A stretch of DNA of 64,000 nucleotides, from NCBI GenBank assembly GCA_029204225.1, contig CM055100.1, positions 63,495,141 through 63,559,140 of the forward strand, read 5' to 3'. The DNA comes from Diphasiastrum complanatum (lineage: Eukaryota > Streptophyta > Lycopodiopsida > Lycopodiales > Lycopodiaceae). The translations under genes were made by a program, and so were the position numbers. The notes beneath the pieces are model-generated. The model saw only the letters and a list, made by a program, of their open reading frames with translations. It ran no database searches and was not told where the DNA came from. The stretch's first letter is position 1; each line of letters begins with the position of its first letter. Below are positions 49,996 through 61,081 of this stretch, piece after piece.

Positions 49996-51618
49996 CTAAA
50001 AAGGAGAAATATGCACCAACATGGTCAAAAGCCCAAGGTATCCATAAGGCGCATGAATGAGAAGTAGCAATGGCACACACGGTACCCTCAAGGCCCATAT
50101 CACGAGAAGAGCAGCATGCCAAAAGCTCCAGAAGGTCCAAGAAATCAATGCATCATCTAAAAAGACATGATGCATGAAAACAGTAGCAACAAATCTAGAA
50201 ATAGTAAAGGCCCCAACTGAAAAACTGTAGCCGAAAAACTCATCCAGAAAGACCTCATATGGACATACCAATCCATCATAGGATACACCAAAAACGGATG
50301 GAGAATCGGATGACGCATCGAAACTGGCCGCAAGTGTAATCCCAAAGTACACACCAGGCGCACAAGTGAGGAATAGAAGAAATGCACTAGAATGAGGAAT
50401 CGGATCCGCAACATCAGTAGCAAGCATCGGAGCAATATCCACGTGTATCTGGGAATGAGTATCAAAGCACATATGAGCAGCACTGAAGTATATGGCGGCA
50501 ACATCTCCAAAAACTATCCAAGAGAGGAGAAGGAACTCTCTCAAGGTACCCTGATGGTCTCGGAACACCAGAACAAAGTGGCAACTCAGCATCGAAGACC
50601 AAGCCATATGGAGCAACCCGAAATGACGGGGAACCTGAAGATCACCCGGACAGACAATAGCAATAACCCAAGCCATCAGGATATGCCAAGCCTGACAATG
50701 ACCAACAATCCAAGGAACACATAGAGAGCCACATGCATAATCATAGAGATATCGGCACCATAGGTGATCAGTAATATGGAAAAACCAGCACCAATCAACA
50801 GGTCCAAATGAAAACCAAGCTATATGTAATAACCAGGAATGCCATATAGCCATAGCATCGGCATGGACTGCAGGAAACCTATATGTAGAAACATAAGGAG
50901 ACTGAAGGATCCTCGTATACTCATCTAGAAAGATCCCAGCATATAAATACCCTAGATAAGTAATAGTGACCATCTGGCAAATATCCTCGGATGGAAAATG
51001 TGTAACTGTAAGGGCGAAAGGCTCATGAATCATGTCAGGAACCGTAGAAATATCATGAGGCAGATCACAAACCTCAAGTAGAGATCCATGGAATAAAGCG
51101 AAAGAAGATACAACTTGATCACCAATAGCAAGGAAACCAACAAACGTGGACCTGTGAAGAACCCCATAGAAATCAGCAGGAACATCGGCCATAACGGACT
51201 CAAGAGATGGAGATATAGAGAACAATGGAGAAGATACTGCACCAACCACTGAACCAGGAGGGCTATCTGAGGTAGGCGCAAAAGCAATAGTAGAAATACC
51301 ACCAAGGTATACGGCCTCAATATCAATGAAACCAGGAATGACCACCGAATACGATATCTGTGAATCAAGGCATATAGGCGCAAGGCACGTAGCAACAACC
51401 TGTAAATCCGGAGCAGCATCAACCTGAGTAAGCGGATTCACGGACGGTGAAAGTGAAGCAGCAACTAATGTACTCTGAATGGAAAGAAGAGCTGCATCAT
51501 GAGCCTTTGGTAGGCTACGCATAAACTGCTTCCCGTTAACCAACTGATAGTCACTCTGGGAATCAATATTAGAAAGTAAATGATGCCGAACTGTGTAGCA
51601 GAAATAGGTGTAGCACAA
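49996..51618 (-). CDS. 540-codon ORF of segment X (unknown function)
   Basis: The longest open frame in the window. Residues 1-35 or so are the end of the protease-linked region (SDYQLVNGKQFMRSLPK). From there no known domain is visible: residues about 40-250 are rich in Ser, Pro, Val and Ala (DIEAVYLGGISTIAFAPTSD, ADVPADFYGVLHRS), and about 250-540 rich in Trp, His, Phe and Cys (HSWLLHIAWFSFGPVDWCWF, FWSFWHAALLVIWAL), with possible membrane-like stretches. None of the RT (YxDD), RNase H or integrase (HHCC, DDE) motifs is present. Copy 1 carries the same region with a stop and a 14-base deletion. It might be captured host sequence or an expanded repeat; I cannot tell which. Confidence 0.6.
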   Translation of the reverse strand: MCYTYFCYTVRHHLLSNIDSQSDYQLVNGKQFMRSLPKAHDAALLSIQSTLVAASLSPSVNPLTQVDAAPDLQVVATCLAPICLDSQISYSVVIPGFIDIEAVYLGGISTIAFAPTSDSPPGSVVGAVSSPLFSISPSLESVMADVPADFYGVLHRSTFVGFLAIGDQVVSSFALFHGSLLEVCDLPHDISTVPDMIHEPFALTVTHFPSEDICQMVTITYLGYLYAGIFLDEYTRILQSPYVSTYRFPAVHADAMAIWHSWLLHIAWFSFGPVDWCWFFHITDHLWCRYLYDYACGSLCVPWIVGHCQAWHILMAWVIAIVCPGDLQVPRHFGLLHMAWSSMLSCHFVLVFRDHQGTLREFLLLSWIVFGDVAAIYFSAAHMCFDTHSQIHVDIAPMLATDVADPIPHSSAFLLFLTCAPGVYFGITLAASFDASSDSPSVFGVSYDGLVCPYEVFLDEFFGYSFSVGAFTISRFVATVFMHHVFLDDALISWTFWSFWHAALLVIWALRVPCVPLLLLIHAPYGYLGLLTMLVHISPF

Positions 51619-52822
51619 ATTCTGGTGGAAATGTAACTGCTAATAAATGAATGTGTACTGCCAGTATCCACCAAAGTAATATACTCTCGCCCCAAAATGC
51701 GAACACGTAACTGAATAGAACGAGGACCAGGACGCCCACCAGCCCAAGTAGCATAAGCAAGCTGTGCATGGCAAGCGGCGGAAGCAGGATCATCAGGAAG
51801 CGAATCAGCCGGCTCATCAACAGAATGTGGATCAGGAGTATCAAGAATTTGGATATAAATATCAGAATCATCAGGAGTAAGAGCCTCATGGTAAAAAACA
51901 GCGGTAGGAGGACCAGGAGGAACGGTAGTAGAAGAAGCCAAAGTAGGAGAAGCACTCGAATGAGAGCAAGAAAAACGAGAAGAAGTGGATATCTCAGGAT
52001 CGAGTAAGAGGCCGAAAAGATGAGACATCATATTGTAAGGTGTCTCTAAGACCGGCAATAAAACGTGAAATAAGCTCTGTAGGATGAAGATCAGTAAAAA
52101 GGTAGGAAAGCTCAATAAAATGATCAATATAAGCAGTCAAATCACTAGTATGGTGAAGGCTACGAAACAGATCACGTTGGCGAACCAACCACTGTGGGTT
52201 AATCATAGCCATACGAAGATCATGACGAAAAGTAGTCCATATATGTAACCCCTCACGAGTAGGCTCAGCCACCAAGTCTGAGCTCTACCAATTAAATGTA
52301 ATGCGGCCAACTGCACTTTCTGGGTTCAGTCTTGGGATATATAAGAAAATAGGTCTCTAATTCAGAGAACCAATTTTCCAAGATATGTCCGTCAGACGAA
52401 CCAGAATAAGTAGTAAGCTGCATGTGATCACGAAAATCACGAGCAAAATGGGGCTCAGGATTACCTGAAAAAGTAGGAGAAGGAAATCCTGGTGGTGCGG
52501 AGGGAAATCCAGGTGGTGGTAGAGAAGACCCGAAAGGAGACCCATAAGGACTAGTACTATATGAAGGGAGACCAAACGTACTATCAAAAGCACCTCCTGA
52601 AGATGAAGTAGGAGCAGACGTACTCAAAATAGGAAATGAAGGTGCTTTACCAGGATGATGAAGAATGTCTGGGGGGATGGTGTTCCCTTGTGGTAGGATA
52701 GTCTCAAGGCTAGAAAGAACACGATCAATACGACTCTCAAGATGATCCATGCGGGCATCAGTATGTGTAAAACGATCATCTAAAGAGCTCTGCGGTGGGT
52801 TTTCTGATGAATAAGTCGCCAT
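51619..52822 (-). pseudogene. gag and truncated protease of gypsy copy 2
   Basis: Gag starts at 52822 (MATYSSENPPQSSLDDRFTH), Pro/Gly/Ser-rich middle (about 52470-52650), then FRDHMQLTTYSGSSDGHILE and a frame break at about 52300. It resumes in 51994-52275 (PTREGLHIWTTFRHDLRMAM, LTAYIDHFIELSYLF) and shifts again at about 52010. Protease keeps LVDTGSTHSFIS near 51640-51680 and is cut after STRICATPISATQ. So the gag product would be truncated unless supplied by another copy. Confidence 0.82.
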
Positions 52823-53279
52823 AGGGACTAAGGAAGAGACAAAACTTGAGGGATAGGACGTTTGTCGTCACCCCAACTTAGTCTAACTTCCAAAATAACC
52901 AAAAATGGCACAGAAACAGCCAATCAAGATGGATAATAATCAGAAAATGAGGGGCTAAGAAAGTAGAATAATGGACAGCAAATGTGCAAGGCCAATAAGT
53001 AGAAGGGTTTTAACAAAATGGAAAAAGGAAGGAGGAGGGTGTGAGGCGGCAAAATAACAAATATGAGAGGGAAATAGGGGGCTGGAAAACGAGCAGTATG
53101 TGAACAAAAAGAGAGCAAGTAGGTGCAAAAAGGAAGTACAAATGGGCGCAAGCAATACCTGGGTGGGTGCTGATCCGTCGTCCAATCAGTAGTGCCAACA
53201 AAGAGAGGTAAAGGCTGAAGATATGACAGAATAGATGCGCCAACCAGCCACCAATCCGAATCCTCGACTCGCGCCAAAT

Positions 53280-54030
53280 AAGCTGAGAAAAGTGCTGAAA
53301 GAGGGCGCTAGACAGCCGACAAATAATCAGCAAAATGAGCAGCAAGTCGATGGAAAAATCCATCGAGAATGGTGAGATAATAGGGCGCTGGGCAGCAACT
53401 ACCAAGATCCACAATATGCTGAAAAATAGGCTGGAAAGGGTGCTGAAGTAAGGCGCCGATCAGCCTCCAATCAATAGCCGAAACGAACAGCAAGTCGGTG
53501 AAGAGAACCGCTGAAAATGAGACGGTAGTAGGGCACTGGACAGCCTCCAATCAATATAAAAAATGGACAGCAAATCGGTGACGAAAAGTGTCGAAAATGA
53601 TGAGGTAGTAGGGCGCTGGGCAATAGCTACCAAATCTGCAAAAACAATGAAAATCTGTTGAAAAAATCAACGAAAGTGATGGGTTACCGCTGAAAATGAG
53701 ACGGTAGTAGGGTGCTGGACAGCCTCCAATCAATATAAAAAATGGACAGCAAATCAGTGACGAAAAGTGTCAGAAATGATGAGGTAGTAGGGCTCTGGGC
53801 AATAGCTACCAAATCTGCAAAAACAATGAAAATCTCCCGAAAAAATCGACGAAAGTGATGGGTTAGCAGGGCGCTGGACAGCCTCCACCAAATCTGCAGA
53901 AAATGATGAAGAAATCATTGAAACTGATGGGCAGTAGGGCGCTGGACAGCCACCACCAATTTGCAAAAATGACGGAGAAAAATCGATGAAAGTGATGGGT
54001 GGTAGGGCGCTGGACAGCCTCCACCAATCT
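53280..54030 (-). repeat. leader repeats of gypsy copy 2
   Basis: Degenerate units containing GGAGGCTGTCCAGCGCCCTA and related blocks, as in 14790-15520. Several units are shared in order with copy 1. Confidence 0.8.
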
Positions 54031-54040
54031 GCAGGAAAGT

Positions 54041-54052
54041 GCTTTGATACCA
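54041..54052 (-). other. primer binding site (tRNA-Met) of gypsy copy 2
   Basis: TGGTATCAAAGC on the minus strand, directly next to the 5' LTR. Confidence 0.9.
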
Positions 54053-54424
54053 AGTTACAAGCTAAGATTCACTAGCTATGCTAGAAAGCAGGACTTAAGG
54101 TAGAAAGCAGGAAGAGAATGCTTAAGGAGGCTAAAGAGGAGCAATCATCATAAACTGAATAAAGGAATACAATGATTCCCTACTTATACCCTTTCCCTTA
54201 ATCAAATGGAGGATTCAAAAAAGGGAGGGAAAAGGATTTGGAGGGAAAATAGTGCGCCCTCCCAATAGGAGGACCCCCACTCCAAATCAATGTGACCAAG
54301 TCCTAAAAATATATCAAATAAGGCCCAAGGCCATTATATGAATAAAAAGGGCCCTTAGGCCTGCTTATGCATAATAACAATAAAAGAATGGACACTGCGA
54401 ATGTAATGAGCCAAGTCCATAACT
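54053..54424 (-). repeat. 5' LTR of gypsy copy 2
   Basis: 372 bp, AGTTATGG...GTAACT on the minus strand; matches 48718-49090 closely. Confidence 0.92.
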
Positions 54425-54548
54425 CCCATTGTGTTCTTTGTTACTCAAATTGAAGAAAGCAACAAGCTACTATTTATTGCCTACGAAGTCTTGTAGTAAA
54501 GGTGTTATCAAACCTTTTAGTTTGCTCTTTTGTTCATTAATTTTGCAA
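54425..54548 (+). other. PP4R3 intron between gypsy copy 2 and hAT
   Basis: A/T-rich unique sequence, no ORF. It begins with the CCCAT duplication and runs to the hAT target duplication GTTTAAAA (54549-54556). Confidence 0.7.
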
Positions 54549-54556
54549 GTTTAAAA

Positions 54557-54650
54557 CATAGTTGCACCGCGATTCGCGAATCGCGATTCAAAATCGCGAT
54601 CAGAATCGCGATCCCGATTCGCGATTCGGGATTTTCCCAGAATCGTGTAG
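54557..54650. repeat. hAT left terminal and subterminal repeats
   Basis: The 10-bp terminal repeat is followed by at least five copies or half-copies of AATCGCGATT/GATTCGCGAATC. In hAT elements subterminal repeats are transposase binding sites; that role is inferred here. Confidence 0.8.
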
Positions 54651-55455
54651 AATCGAAATTTTTTTTTTTTTTTGAAATTTTTTTGTGCAATATGGGTATC
54701 AGATGAAAGCTCTGATCGAGGGGAGTATGATTGTGTAGTTTGCCGACTGTTTCAGGTGCAGGATGGTCCCTTTACGCTAAAGCTGCATCCCATATAAAAA
54801 AAAGTGAACACATTGGGGCATTCCTAGTGAACATAGCAGGAATCTCCCTTTCTCTGATTCTCCCTCTCTCTATCTCTCTCTGATCACGATTCACAACAAA
54901 CGGAACTAAAACCATGCTGAACAAAAACCTAGCTGAATCATTCTGAACTTTAGCCCTTTTTGACAAAACAACCATACTTACTCTCTCTCTCTCTCTCTAA
55001 CCATAAATCATAAACCATAAAACCGAAGTTACTGAACTAAAACCACAAAGAACAATACTGAATCACGACAATGCTGTGAATAGGATCATCATAATATATA
55101 ATATCGGGCCACATGGCACCAAAAAGGGGTACAATGATGTTCCATGAACGTAATGAAAACTATATAACTAAGGCTCGCCAGAGTCATGGTAGGATAAATC
55201 ATCCGAATCTGTGGACTGCAGATCCCATGGGTCCGCAGATGAATCGGAACTGGAGGGAGCCATATGTCGTGGTGTGGCCCTGGCTCTGCTGCGTGCTCTG
55301 GATCCCTGCTGCGTGCCCTGGCTCTGGACCACCCCCCTCTCCCTGCCTCTACCTCTGCCTCTGCCTCTGCCTCTGCCTCTCTCCCCTCCTCTGGCCCCCA
55401 TCTGGCTGCCCCCAGCCCTGTGTCTACTCCGTCGTGCCTGTGTGTCAGGTGGCCG

Positions 55456-58400
55456 TCACCCTACGCCCTGGGATGGCCCTACCCACTGTGATGATGCCTG
55501 GCCGACGACTGCCTGTGATGCTCCACTCCTGTCTACAAAAAGAGTACTCAGCCCCCCCCTCCTAGAACCTCTAGGTCTCCCCCTAGGCCTACGTGCAGGA
55601 ATGGCTGGCTCCTCCTCTGTCTCTGCATCAGGGTCCACTAGCAGGTCAGCCAGGTCATCCCCCTGTGCCTCCGCCCACATCTCCTCGTCCTCCTCTGTAT
55701 CTCCCTCAACCCACTCCTCCTCCTCCACATAGTGTGCCCCAAGCATCTCTCCACCCTCCGAGACCTCGTCATCTCCCTCCTCAGCCCTCTCCCTCTGCCT
55801 CTCTGTTCTCCTCTGCCGCCGTAAAGCCCGTGCGTCAGCCTGTGCCTGTCTGTAGAGCTCTCTATGGATCTCATCATCCATCTCCTCCTGTGTGGGTGGT
55901 GCCCGAGGAGCAGCAGCTATCGAATCCACCAAGCAAGTGTCGGGGTCCACCTGCAACCAAAAACAATACATTGTTGTTAGGCAGGTATTGTGCAACTCAC
56001 TGCATATTTTGAAAGCAAATCAATTCACCAAAGCATACCAAGAAAAAAGGGGTGATGATGTGACTCACCTCGAGCATCTGACCCTCTCCTCGTGTGCGCC
56101 TCAGCATACGGCCGTTGGTGTTCACAAACACCAACCGCCTACACTGCTCGATGGACAACCTGTTCCTCTTCTGCGTGTGATACAAGGCCCAGGTGCTCCA
56201 AATCCGCTCACAAGCTCCTGCAGAACAGTCCTGTGCAAGGACTCTCTCAGCCAATCGCCTCAGGTCACCTGTGCTGCGCCCGTGGATGCACCACCATGTA
56301 ACGGGCCTCAGCTGATCCTCCCTCCGCCGACTCTGCTCTCCATCGAAAGGAAACTGGAAGCGCTCAAATGCGAGCAGCTGGCTTGCAATGTTGGCCAGCA
56401 TCGGACCTATTGGCAAAAGGAAAAACATGGCACATGTAAGACCCCTCAAATTCAGACACTACCAATGAGTACAATACTGCAGTAACATTGCTACCAAATG
56501 ATTTCTCACACGTACCTGGTCCGGGCCATACGCACTCCGTGTACTCCACCCATCCCCGGTGCAGCTCCGGATCGTCCCTCTCTCGTGTAGAGCGCCACAA
56601 GGGGTGTAACATGTGGGCTACGGCGTGGATGGGTCGGTGGAAGTAGTCCCATCTGGCCTCCCAGATGCGTGAGATCTCGCGCCTCCTGCAGCAGACAAAT
56701 TACAACAATCACTAAACCATAGCATAAAAGAAACGCATCAAACTCGAGTGAGAAACAACAAACTAGACACTGAAGAGTCATACCTATGCTCGTCCAAGGC
56801 TGACAACAGAATCCCCTCGCCGATGCGCTCCATGAACTCGTAAATGAGACCGAGGGTGCACCCCTCACGGTCTACCAGACGCAGCACTCTGTAAATGGGT
56901 AGTAGGATCCCACTAATCTCCTCAGCAGCTCTCCAGAACTCGTCGCCGTACACAGTGGACTGGAAAAATGCCGAATGGGGGAGGTCTATAAAGTCCCGGA
57001 AGGCCACACTGGAAACCATCCGCCGCAATGCATCCTTCACCACCACCAATCGCTCTAGCACCAAGAAGTAAAACGCAAAGCGTGTGGGTGCGGGCTTCTT
57101 CAGGTTTAGGGTGGAGAAGGTGTGGATCAGGGCCAACACACGCCTCTTCCTGGTGACAAAAGTGACCAGGCGCATGGCCGTAGAAGTGATCTGCAACACA
57201 AACACCCAGTAAAAAAGTTTAGACAGTAGTTGAGACGTGGTTAGCAGCATCGAAGGAAGAAAGCATAGCAAATAGAACAAACTATACCTCTCTGATCCAT
57301 GGAAGCGCACATAGGTCATGGATGAGCAAGTCTATGCAATGTGCAGCACAGGGTGTCCACACAATGCTGGGGTGCTCCCTCATCATAATCTCGCCCATCT
57401 GCTTGCAGTTCGAGGCGTTGTCGGTGACAACCTGAACCACGTGCTCATCTCCGATGTTAGCAATAACATCTCTAATGACCTCCCATATGAAATCGGCTGT
57501 GATGGCGTCACCACCTCGAGTGGCATCCACGCCACGTAGGAATACTGTGCCAAGCGGGCAAGAAACCAAGACATTGACGACGGATCGCCGACGAATGTCG
57601 GTCCATCCATCGCTCAGTATCGTGCATCCATACCTGTCGCAAAACACCCATTAGCTACATGCAAAAATTACGGCACCAGTAAATCCTAAACACATGCAAA
57701 GAGATTACAAAGACAAGTTACTTACTGCTGCCAAGCTGAGCGAATGGAACTCAACTCCCGCGTGATGGTCTCCTCCTCCTGACAAAGCAACCTGCCTCGT
57801 AGTGCCTCTCGCCTGGGAGGTGTCCATGTAGCATCCACGACCGCCATCTGTGCACAGAACTCCCTGAACACCCAAGTGTCAGCAACAGCAAAGGCAATGC
57901 CGCACTCGTAAAAGAACTGGCCACACAGTCGAGTGCAACGGGCCTGCTGCTCTCTCTGCCAGCCGCATCGATCAAGGGTCTGCTGCCTGGGCCTAACCCC
58001 TCTCTGCTGTGTATATGGTGCTCGTGGTCTGGCATGCCCAACGGATGGCTGATCTGTGGGTGTGTCACTCTCTCTGGCAACATCTGCGGAAGCATGTGGT
58101 GCATCTGCTGCCGAGGAGGAGGGTCGAGAAGCACCCGCTGCTGCTGAACCAACATGCTCATCTGATGGTCCTGCTGCTGCTGCGGATGGAACTGAAGGTG
58201 CTCTACTGGGCCTTGCACCTGAACCATGCTCTGCCCGTGCTGTATTGGGCCCTGCAGCTGTACCATGCTCTGCCCGTGATGTACTGGGCCCTACACCTGT
58301 ACCATGCCCAACCCATGATGTACTACGCCCTGCAGCTATACCATGCCCTGCCCGTGATGTACTAGGCCCAATATCCATGGTAGGCCCTGCCTGTCTGCCT

Positions 58401-58723
58401 GTGAGCCCTCCTGCATGCCTACCTGTAGCTGCTCCTGCTGTCTGTTCCTGTCTAGAACCCTGTGATGCAGTACCGGGCCCGTACATGGTAGACAACCTCT
58501 GCAGATCCTCATCAGAAATCCTGGGGCAATCAGATATGCCCAATGTCCGCCCATCTGGCCCTCTGACCCGCAGCAAGTGAGCCCTAACCCTGGTGAGTGA
58601 TCCCGTGAAGTGACCACCGCAATGCAAGCATCTCCATCTGCGGGTGCCTGAGCCATGGTGTGTGCCCACATCCCCGTCGGTAAGCTCAACCTCGGCCCAA
58701 AGGCCTCGGTCCCGCACCGGCAT
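55456..58723 (-). CDS. hAT transposase (BED finger, DUF659, hAT dimerisation), six exons
   Basis: Exons on the minus strand: 58723-57726, 57633-57288, 57190-56784, 56685-56516, 56406-56069, 55950-55456. Each intron has GT-AG ends and the phases agree, giving 2754 nt (917 codons plus stop). Exon 1: a BED-type finger (WRCLHCGGHFTGSLTRVRAH) and a low-complexity Gly/Ser/Ala linker. Exon 2: the DUF659-type catalytic region (ILSDGWTDIRRRSVVNVLV, VVTDNASNCKQMG, CAAHCIDLLIHDL). Exons 3-4 carry the rest of the RNase H-like fold with its helical insert. Exon 5: the hAT dimerisation motif (LAERVLAQDCSAGACERIWS, KRNRLSIEQCRRLVFVNTN). Exon 6: an acidic tail. A 5' UTR intron is likely (acceptor at about 58753). 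Start chosen as the first ATG after that acceptor. Confidence 0.87.
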
Positions 58724-59589
58724 CGTATCAACACGACCCTAAACCTGCAAACAACAAATAATCAGGCAAACGTTCAGTAGAAAAAAAAAATACATTGCAT
58801 TGAACAACATTACCGAGCTCAAATAGAGCTCAAAATACCAGAGCATACATCAGATAGATTCCAGTTCACACATTATATCAAGTGCCAAAGAAGAACATGA
58901 GATTAGGGCGTGGGATAGAATAATTTTTGTATGAGGGATAACAGGCGACTGACGTTAGCGTCGGAGTCCGTGCAGGCATAAAGGAGTGCAGTGTGGGCCT
59001 AAACCGCGCCCCTAGCAGATGTTTGCACGATGGTCCACGTCTAAACCCTAAAAAGTATGGAATCAGGGCATGAAAATTGAAATTTGTGATACGAACGTAG
59101 ACGGGCGGAACGGAGGTCATAGGAGTCTGTGCAAGCATGTGGAAATGCATTCTAGGCTCAGACATCACCTCACTCGGTTTCCAACAAGCCATTCTGTGGA
59201 AATGGCCAAATTACACAAGCATTTGGAATGTGGTGTTCAAATCTCTCTAGGCATGTCGTGACGGCTGAAACTGATGCTGTAAAAATCACTGTGGGCGTGA
59301 AGAAAGGTGGTCTAGAGCCAGACTACGCTCGATTTGGTTGCCTGTAGCTCAATGTCAACAATTGCAAAAAATCAAGCCTACACTTACCAAATATCGAAAT
59401 TTGGTCGTTTCGCTCTCCACGAAGCTCAGACCCACCCGGCACCGTGCACACCAACTCCGTATCGTCGAGTAGATGCCTGCCAAGTATTCACTTGCGAAGA
59501 TTGGACGCCCACGGCTCTCAGAAAAAAAATTTGCCTCCTCCACTACTGGCGCGGTTCTGTGCGCGAGGAGGAGGCCGAAAATCGGGTTT

Positions 59590-59689
59590 TTGTTTTTTTT
59601 TTTTTTTTGCGATTCTGTCCACGATTCGCTGTAGCGAATCGCGATTCCCGAATCGCGAAGCTGGCGAATCGCGATTTACTGCAACTATG
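59590..59689. repeat. hAT right terminal and subterminal repeats
   Basis: Four or more GATTCGC/GCGAATCGCGATT units lead to TGCAACTATG, the inverted copy of the left end. A T17-like run (about 59590-59608) precedes them; a T run also follows the left cluster (about 54660-54674). Confidence 0.8.
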
Positions 59690-59697
59690 GTTTAAAA

Positions 59698-59800
59698 GAA
59701 GGACGAGTCATGAAGAATGAGCATAGACATAGAGCACTCATTGAAATTAATTGTTAAAATTATCTTCTATTTCTAGAACAAATGATATATTTGATTCTGT
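59698..59800 (+). other. PP4R3 intron after hAT
   Basis: A/T-rich, no feature recognised. Confidence 0.5.
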
Positions 59801-61081
59801 TAGAGGAGTCACCATTCTAATTTCTGGGTAGAACTTGTTTGAAAAATAGTTACCAAGTAAGAGTCGTCCTTGAGGAAGTCTACGTACAAACCAACGAAAC
59901 ACATATTGTTATAAACAGATTCACAAATTTTGATATCAATGATGCATAAAAGACTGAAAAACAATGCACAAAGCATTCTCCAACTAAGAAACTGTATGAA
60001 TATCAATGGCCGCAGCTACTAAATGACCAGCCTTAGTGGCTATTTATAGTGGACAAAACCTACCTCCCTTCATATAGAATTGGAGGGAAGGTGAACTTCA
60101 AAAATTAGGGCCAAAATCAGAAAGCCATGTAAATGGTCTTTCTAGGCCTGTCACATGTAATATAACTGTGTGTCCAAAAATACTGTCAAAAATAGAGAAA
60201 GATGGACTACAATGTATGTCCATAACACGTATGGTCTTTACAAGTTCTAATTTGTCCCTTTTGGAGTGATTGTCATCAATGATTAAGTAGGAAGTAAGAA
60301 TGAGGAACAACATTGAAAGAGTATAAGGGCTATTTTTGAAATGCCACTAGCACTCTTTTTGAATAGTATTGCTTACGCAACACTCTTTTTTGGAAAAAGA
60401 TTCTTAATCATGGGACAAAATTTCAAAGAATGGCATTAAGATGGATCCAACTGATGTATAGTACATTTGCCGCACCTTATCGATGCTCATGATTTTAGAC
60501 CTTTCCTAGAGATAACAACTATCTCAAGATTATTGTATTGCATCATAGGCTATTTGACCTCCTTTGTTTCTTTTTATGGCAGGAGTTGTTCCAAACACCA
60601 TCTTTGTAGGTTTTTTGTTATCGGACTTTAGGCCATATTTTCACTGAATCAAGATTTATCCGAAATTATTCATGATTTCACCTCCAAATAAGTCCGTCCG
60701 GTTTGAAAAGGAGAGGATTGCGTCCAAATCTTGTTAGAAACTAACTGAGCTCAAGAGTTGCTTGTCACGATTTTTTGGCACTGGGAGAGGAGTACAAACA
60801 ATTAGCTAGGAGGAGCTTTGAGAAGAATAAGGAATGAGGATAAGGAAGGGAAGGAGAAAGAGAAGAAGGAAAGGATGTGGAGGAGAAGGAGAAGGAGAAG
60901 AAGAATTTGTAGGAGGACTATGAGAATAAGAAACAGCTGAGGAGGACGAGGAGGGAGGAGAAGAATGTGAAAAGCTAGTCTGAAGGTGTCTATTAGTTGT
61001 GTGTGTGTGTGTGTGTGTGTGTTTTTCTCTCACTCTTCTATTGGTTCAAGTTTTAGCAAGGTGAGGTCTAGAGATGCAATT
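59801..61081 (-). other. probable LTR and 3' region of a gypsy element
   Basis: Lies downstream of a gypsy chromodomain end (61082-61390) on the minus strand. It has a TATAAATA box (60041-60050, minus), a purine-rich stretch (60800-60990 on the + strand) and a (TG)n run (about 60998-61022). LTR ends could not be fixed because no second copy is in the window. Confidence 0.4.

Larger units (their letters stand above)
48718..54424 (-). mobile_element. non-autonomous Ty3/gypsy element, copy 2 (gag-PR-X-chromodomain)
   Basis: A complete element of 5707 bp with LTRs at both ends, tRNA-Met PBS, and a perfect CCCAT duplication (48713-48717 and 54425-54429). Order on the minus strand: LTR, PBS, repeat-rich leader, gag, truncated protease, segment X as one 540-codon ORF, chromodomain, purine tract, LTR. 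Relative to copy 1 it has lost about 245 bp of protease downstream of DTGS. It lies in the PP4R3 intron after exon g. Copies 1 and 2 share the whole X segment, so they descend from one non-autonomous master. Confidence 0.93.
54557..59689 (-). mobile_element. hAT DNA transposon, apparently complete
   Basis: 5133 bp. Terminal inverted repeats CATAGTTGCA at both ends, and a perfect 8-bp target duplication GTTTAAAA (54549-54556 and 59690-59697), as expected for hAT. Both ends carry clusters of the self-complementary word GAATCGCGATTC. A six-exon transposase gene lies on the minus strand with no break. It sits in a PP4R3 intron in antisense. All parts needed for mobility seem to be present. Confidence 0.93.

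Noticed and set aside
50392-50724. Antisense frame of 110 codons inside the gypsy copy (and its twin at 18172-18453)
   Set aside because: Shadow of the long ORF on the other strand; no own motif.
49996-51618. The 540-codon ORF as a host gene
   Set aside because: It is inside LTRs with a matching target duplication and recurs in the other gypsy copy.
55168-55401. Separate RG-rich gene
   Set aside because: Low-complexity frame right behind the hAT transposase stop; at most an alternative C-terminus, so listed only as a finding.
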